Shown here one piece after another: positions 60,719 to 64,000 of a stretch of DNA of 64,000 nt. Positions within the stretch are counted from its first letter, which is position 1, and every line of letters begins with the position of its first letter. The notes below the pieces were generated by a model. The model worked only from the letters and a program-made list of their open reading frames with translations. It searched no databases and was not told where the DNA came from. Source of the DNA: JAUIIK01 sp041390865. GTDB lineage: Bacteria > Chloroflexota > Chloroflexia > Thermomicrobiales > CFX8. The DNA is taken from positions 1-64,000 of the forward strand of contig JAWKPC010000002.1 in the NCBI GenBank assembly GCA_041390865.1, in the 5' to 3' direction. Position numbers and translations under genes: made by a program.

Positions 60719-61347
60719 ACCTCGGCGAACGCGGCATCCCTGATCCGGCACGAATCACAGACGCCGCACGGCTCTTCCCCGCCCTGGTAGCACGACCAGG
60801 TCAAATCGTAATCCACGCCCAGGCTGAGACCGAGCCTGATGACGCCAGCCTTCGGCAGGTGCATCAACGGCGTGAGAACGGGGATCGACACGCCGTCCTC
60901 GACGTACTGCTTGCTCGCGAGATCCGCAGCACGCTGGTAGGCGTCGACGAATTCCTGACGGCAGTCCGGATAGCCAGAGTAGTCGACCTGCCCGACGCCG
61001 ATGTAGATCGCCCGGGCTCCAACGACTTCGGCGTAGCCACTGGACATTCCCAGGAAGATGAGATTGCGCATCGGTACCCACGTTGAGGGGATACCTTCGC
61101 TCTCTCCTGAAGTCGGAAGATCGGATGAGCCGGTGAGTGACGATCCCCAGTTTCCGAAGTCCAGCCGGGCAACACGGTGCTCGGCGACGTTCAACTCCCG
61201 GCAGACAGCTTTCGCTGCTTCAAGTTCCCGGTCATGGCGCTGGCCATAGAGCACCGTCAGCGCGTAAATTTCATAGCCGGAACGGGCGGCGAGATAGGCC
61301 ACTGTCGTGGAATCGACGCCGCCGGAGAGGAGAACGACCGCTTTCAA
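60691..61347 (-). CDS. queC: 7-cyano-7-deazaguanine (preQ0) synthase
   Basis: A 218-residue ATP-dependent enzyme that converts 7-carboxy-7-deazaguanine to preQ0, a queuosine precursor. The PP-loop is VVLLSGGVDSTT (about residue 4) and the zinc-binding Cys cluster is CYQGGEEPCGVCDSC (about 188-202). TWVPMRNLIFL is also conserved. Start TTG 61347 (MKAVVLLSGG) with GAGAGG seven bases upstream gives the usual length; longer frames reach 61452. QueD, QueE and QueF genes are not nearby. Its end overlaps the convergent GT4 gene. Confidence 0.92.
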   Translation of the reverse strand: MKAVVLLSGGVDSTTVAYLAARSGYEIYALTVLYGQRHDRELEAAKAVCRELNVAEHRVARLDFGNWGSSLTGSSDLPTSGESEGIPSTWVPMRNLIFLGMSSGYAEVVGARAIYIGVGQVDYSGYPDCRQEFVDAYQRAADLASKQYVEDGVSIPVLTPLMHLPKAGVIRLGLSLGVDYDLTWSCYQGGEEPCGVCDSCRIRDAAFAEVYAGSTIPE

Positions 61348-61454
61348 TAGTGTGCCTCTCATTATGACTAGAACCGTGCGCTCAACCGGATACGCGATGG
61401 TACCATCGACGACATAAGTCACCGCTTCACAAAAGGTGAAAGGTACGTACAAAC

Positions 61455-62666
61455 GTGGCCACTGATCCAGTCGAACAAATACATGCCGAAGAGATCGACA
61501 GCGGATTCTCTACCGATCTTGGCAAGGCACTCCGGCAGCTTGCCCGGCTTGACCCTTCTCCGAACGTCCCCTACCTCTCGGTCTACCTCGATTGGAGGCC
61601 GGAAGGCGAGCGGCCGCAGATGCGAGGCGCCAAGACCGTTTTCGATCACCGGGCCGACCGGCTACTCGAACAATATCCGGATGATTCCGAAGCACGGAAG
61701 AGCCTTGAACAGGATATCCAGCAGGTCAAGACCTTTCTGGGATCCGGGATCGACCCGTCCGTTCACGGGATCATCATCATTGCCAACAACAGCAAGGGAG
61801 TGTTCGAGACATTCGTCCTCGCGATCCCGGTCGAAACCGAGGTCTCGACCGGCCCGACGCCGGATCTCGTCAAGATGGTCCGCATCGTCGAGGATTTCCC
61901 CCGTTACGCCGTTCTCGTGGCCGACCAGAAGGACGCGGTCCTGACCGTGATCAATCGGGCTGCCCGGATCGCCAGCGTCGAGGTTCGTGGCGATGATGCC
62001 GCGAATCACCACGCTCAGGGCGGTTGGTCCCAGCGGCGGTTCCAAACGCGCAACGAGGAACGCCGGGCGCATTTCGCCCGGGCAATTGCGGAAGAAACGC
62101 GCCGGGCTCTGTCCGAAGGAAACATCGGGATGCTGGTCGTCGCCGCAGGCGACGTCATGGCTAGCGCCCTCCAGGCCGAGTTCCACAGCGAGGTCAAGAA
62201 GCGCATCGTCGGCAACATCCATCTCGACATCAAGGCAACCTATGACGAGATACGCGAAGCGACGATGCCGATCGTCGGGAACGCCGAAAACCAGCGCGAG
62301 ATGGATACGGTCACGACATTGCTCGACCAGGTCGGCGCCGACAATCAGGGCGTCGTCGGTGTTGAAGAGACGCTCCAGGCGCTTCAGCGCGGCCAGGTCA
62401 TGACCACGGTTATGTCCAGTGAGTTCTCCGCTTCTGGCTGGGCCGACTATGACCTTAATCTTTATGGCGTTGGACCGGTCCCCGATTCCCACCCGGCCGG
62501 CGGCGATCTCGACTCGCTGCATGAGGTCGACCTGGCGGAAGAGATCGTGCGCCTCACCGTCGTGACCGACGCCGAGGGCGAGATCATCCACTCGGGCGGG
62601 GCTGCGGCCGCGAAGCTGGGCGATCATCAAGTGGGCGGGATCCTGCGCTTCACAACGGACGACTAA
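61455..62666 (+). CDS. eRF1-like bacterial release-factor family protein (baeRF/Vms1-like)
   Basis: A 403-residue protein of the bacterial-archaeal eRF1-like family. The core has an N-terminal alpha/beta domain (NVPYLSVYLDWRPEG, about 37), a middle segment with GGWSQRRFQTRNEERR (about 190), equivalent to the peptidyl-tRNA hydrolysis loop, and a C-terminal domain (HEVDLAEEIVRLTVVTDAEG, about 356). Homologues cleave peptidyl-tRNA on stalled ribosomes, so ribosome rescue is inferred. The start is GTG 61455. The next gene starts two bases after its stop codon, implying coupling. Confidence 0.82.
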   Translation: MATDPVEQIHAEEIDSGFSTDLGKALRQLARLDPSPNVPYLSVYLDWRPEGERPQMRGAKTVFDHRADRLLEQYPDDSEARKSLEQDIQQVKTFLGSGIDPSVHGIIIIANNSKGVFETFVLAIPVETEVSTGPTPDLVKMVRIVEDFPRYAVLVADQKDAVLTVINRAARIASVEVRGDDAANHHAQGGWSQRRFQTRNEERRAHFARAIAEETRRALSEGNIGMLVVAAGDVMASALQAEFHSEVKKRIVGNIHLDIKATYDEIREATMPIVGNAENQREMDTVTTLLDQVGADNQGVVGVEETLQALQRGQVMTTVMSSEFSASGWADYDLNLYGVGPVPDSHPAGGDLDSLHEVDLAEEIVRLTVVTDAEGEIIHSGGAAAAKLGDHQVGGILRFTTDD

Positions 62667-62667
62667 C

Positions 62668-63339
62668 ATGCGAAAGCAACGGCAACATTTCCGTGTCAGC
62701 GCCAAACAGGGCCTCATAGCCGGGACGGCTCTCGGTCTCGTCGCGGTTGTCGCCGACCAATTCTGCGCCCGTTTCAAGGAGCAGAATGCCCGTGTGCCGG
62801 AGGCCATCAGCGACGCCGTCGCTCATCTAACGACCGGGCTGGCCATCGCTCTCCCGGCGTCCGCCTATGTGCGGGAGCCGGAGCGATTTCTGGCGGTCGC
62901 CGGAGTCAGCGCGGTCTTTATCGACCTGGATCACGTCGTCGCCGCAAGGTCCATCAAGCTCGATCCGTGCATGACGATGCCGAAGCGGCCGGCCACCCAC
63001 TCGGTCCTGGCTGTCGGTGGGCTCGCATATGTCGCAGAGCGCGTCGAGCCCGGACGCCAGACCGAGCTGGCGGTCACTCTCGGCCTCGGTTCGCATCTGC
63101 TGCGCGATCTCATCACCGGCGGCGCGCCGCTTTTCATGCCAAGCCACATCGTCGAGATCGCCAGGCATCGCGGACTGTTCATGATGATGGGCACGGCCGC
63201 GATCGGACGCTGGTATGCCCGGCGGCTGCTCGACCCCGACCGAGCGCGGCGCTCCAATCCGGTCGTCCTCGCGCCGGAGGCCCTGGTAGCCGGCGCGCGC
63301 GCTGTTCGGGCGAACCGGAACAGCGGCCGGGCAGCCTGA
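62668..63339 (+). CDS. DUF457/YdjM-like membrane metal-dependent hydrolase
   Basis: A 223-residue membrane protein with three or four hydrophobic segments. Conserved polar residues sit in VFIDLDHVVAARSIK (about 91), KRPATHSVLAVGG (about 107) and GLGSHLLRDLITGG (about 137), the D-DH, H and H-D pattern of the DUF457 family (YdjM, often LexA-regulated). The metal-dependent hydrolase label is inferred from these residues; function is unknown. ATG 62668 follows the upstream gene by one base. Confidence 0.78.
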   Translation: MRKQRQHFRVSAKQGLIAGTALGLVAVVADQFCARFKEQNARVPEAISDAVAHLTTGLAIALPASAYVREPERFLAVAGVSAVFIDLDHVVAARSIKLDPCMTMPKRPATHSVLAVGGLAYVAERVEPGRQTELAVTLGLGSHLLRDLITGGAPLFMPSHIVEIARHRGLFMMMGTAAIGRWYARRLLDPDRARRSNPVVLAPEALVAGARAVRANRNSGRAA

Positions 63340-63341
63340 CA

Positions 63342-64000
63342 TTGACTCGCGTGGACGACGATCGTCCGATCCTTGTCAACGCGATCATCGTTAACTACCG
63401 GACGCCGGAACTGACGGTCGCTGCTGTCGAGTCACTCGTCGACAGCGACCTCTGCGGCATCGACCTGCAACTCTCGATCGTCGACAACGGTTCCGGCGAC
63501 GGTAGCGACGCCTTACTCAGCCGGCGGTTTCCCGAACATCGCCATTTCCGGACCGAACGCAACCTGGGATTCGCTGGCGGCAACAACGTCGCCCTGCGCG
63601 CGATTCTCGACGATTTGACGCCAGAGATCGATCCGGACCGCAGCTATGTCCTCCTCATGAATAGCGACATCATCGTCGAGCCGGACGCCCTGGCGACCTG
63701 TATCCACTACCTCGAATCGCATCCCGATTCCGGCGTCGTGGGTCCCAGGGTCGTCCTGCCCGATGGACGGCTGGACCTGGCCTGCCGCCGGGCGTTTCCG
63801 ACCCCGTCGAGCGGTTTCTGGAAGCTGACCGGGCTGGCCCGACGCTTCCCGAACAGCACCCGATTGGCCCGCTATAACCTGACCTATCTCGACGAATACG
63901 AGACGGCGGAAGTCGACTCGGTCATGGGCGCGTTCATGGTCATCCGATTGAGGGCTATCCTGCAGGCCGGAATCCTCGACGAGGGCTTCTTCTTCTATGG
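63342..64000 (+). CDS. GT2-family glycosyltransferase, 3' end beyond window
   Basis: The frame is open from TTG 63342 (or GTG 63351) to the window end, at least 219 residues. GT-A motifs are NAIIVNYRTPELTVAAVESL (about 12), QLSIVDNGSGDG (about 45), ERNLGFAGGNNVALR (about 70) and LLMNSDIIVEPDALA (about 102). VMGAFMVIRLRAI near the cut precedes the expected catalytic DEGFFFYG. This is the rhamnosyltransferase-like form of surface polysaccharide clusters. It starts two bases after the DUF457 gene. Confidence 0.88.
   Translation, partial: MTRVDDDRPILVNAIIVNYRTPELTVAAVESLVDSDLCGIDLQLSIVDNGSGDGSDALLSRRFPEHRHFRTERNLGFAGGNNVALRAILDDLTPEIDPDRSYVLLMNSDIIVEPDALATCIHYLESHPDSGVVGPRVVLPDGRLDLACRRAFPTPSSGFWKLTGLARRFPNSTRLARYNLTYLDEYETAEVDSVMGAFMVIRLRAILQAGILDEGFFFY

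Overview
The window is a GC-rich (low sixties % by eye) bacterial chromosome segment with no rRNA, tRNA, phage structural genes or CRISPR. The gene set fits an uncultured Chloroflexota, most likely near Thermomicrobia/Sphaerobacter: a Tat-exported lipoprotein solute-binding protein with an SRRDVLRR leader, a long B12-dependent ribonucleotide reductase, a DUF933-type YchF variant, many TTG/GTG starts, DUF4388 and baeRF proteins. That placement is an inference from gene content, not from a marker-gene tree.

Layout. 0.1-10.4 kb: ABC-F ATPase, a small HesB-like protein, a decayed ADP-ribosylation/crystallin J1-like pseudogene, isochorismatase, a serine hydrolase, a four-PAS GGDEF-EAL protein downstream of an ECF sigma factor, a methyltransferase and a PAP2 enzyme. 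10.4-16.2 kb: NrdR-type operator, nrdJ (two indels in the reading frame) and a low-GC DUF4062 gene between two near-identical copies of the nrdJ 3' end, which looks like a small inserted island. 16.2-23.3 kb: four small cupin genes, three of them beside a TetR or MarR regulator and an inverted-repeat operator, plus an MFS transporter, DinB and GNAT proteins. 23.4-34.2 kb: catabolism and transport (AbgB-like amidohydrolase, amylo-1,6-glucosidase-like protein, PLP enzyme, peroxiredoxin with an ArsB-type transporter, acyl-CoA ligase, VapBC-like pair, enolase-superfamily dehydratase). 34.5-42.4 kb: an 881-residue acidic repeat protein, then gamma-glutamyltranspeptidase, an M19-like dipeptidase and a peptide-binding lipoprotein. 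43.0-45.8 kb: a probable cyclic-di-GMP-I riboswitch followed by a tight cluster of two small exported or membrane proteins and a membrane HD-GYP/GGDEF protein. 45.8-64.0 kb: DUF1684, an APH-like kinase, aminotransferases, a collagen-like exported protein, YchF-like, a YfhO/GT2/methyltransferase run, XRE and DUF4388 proteins, two GT4 glycosyltransferases, queC, a baeRF ribosome-rescue-like factor, a DUF457 membrane protein and a GT2 gene cut by the window end.

How it fits together. Cyclic-di-GMP recurs: one complete synthase/hydrolase, one riboswitch, and a riboswitch-linked GGDEF protein whose HD motif is degenerate. The 50-64 kb part reads as cell-surface glycan assembly. Three otherwise conserved genes (nrdJ, the MFS gene, the HD-GYP/GGDEF gene) carry five frame-breaking indels with intact coding on both sides, so base-level assembly error must be considered. 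The pseudogene at 2.3-2.65 kb differs because it also carries two in-frame stop substitutions.
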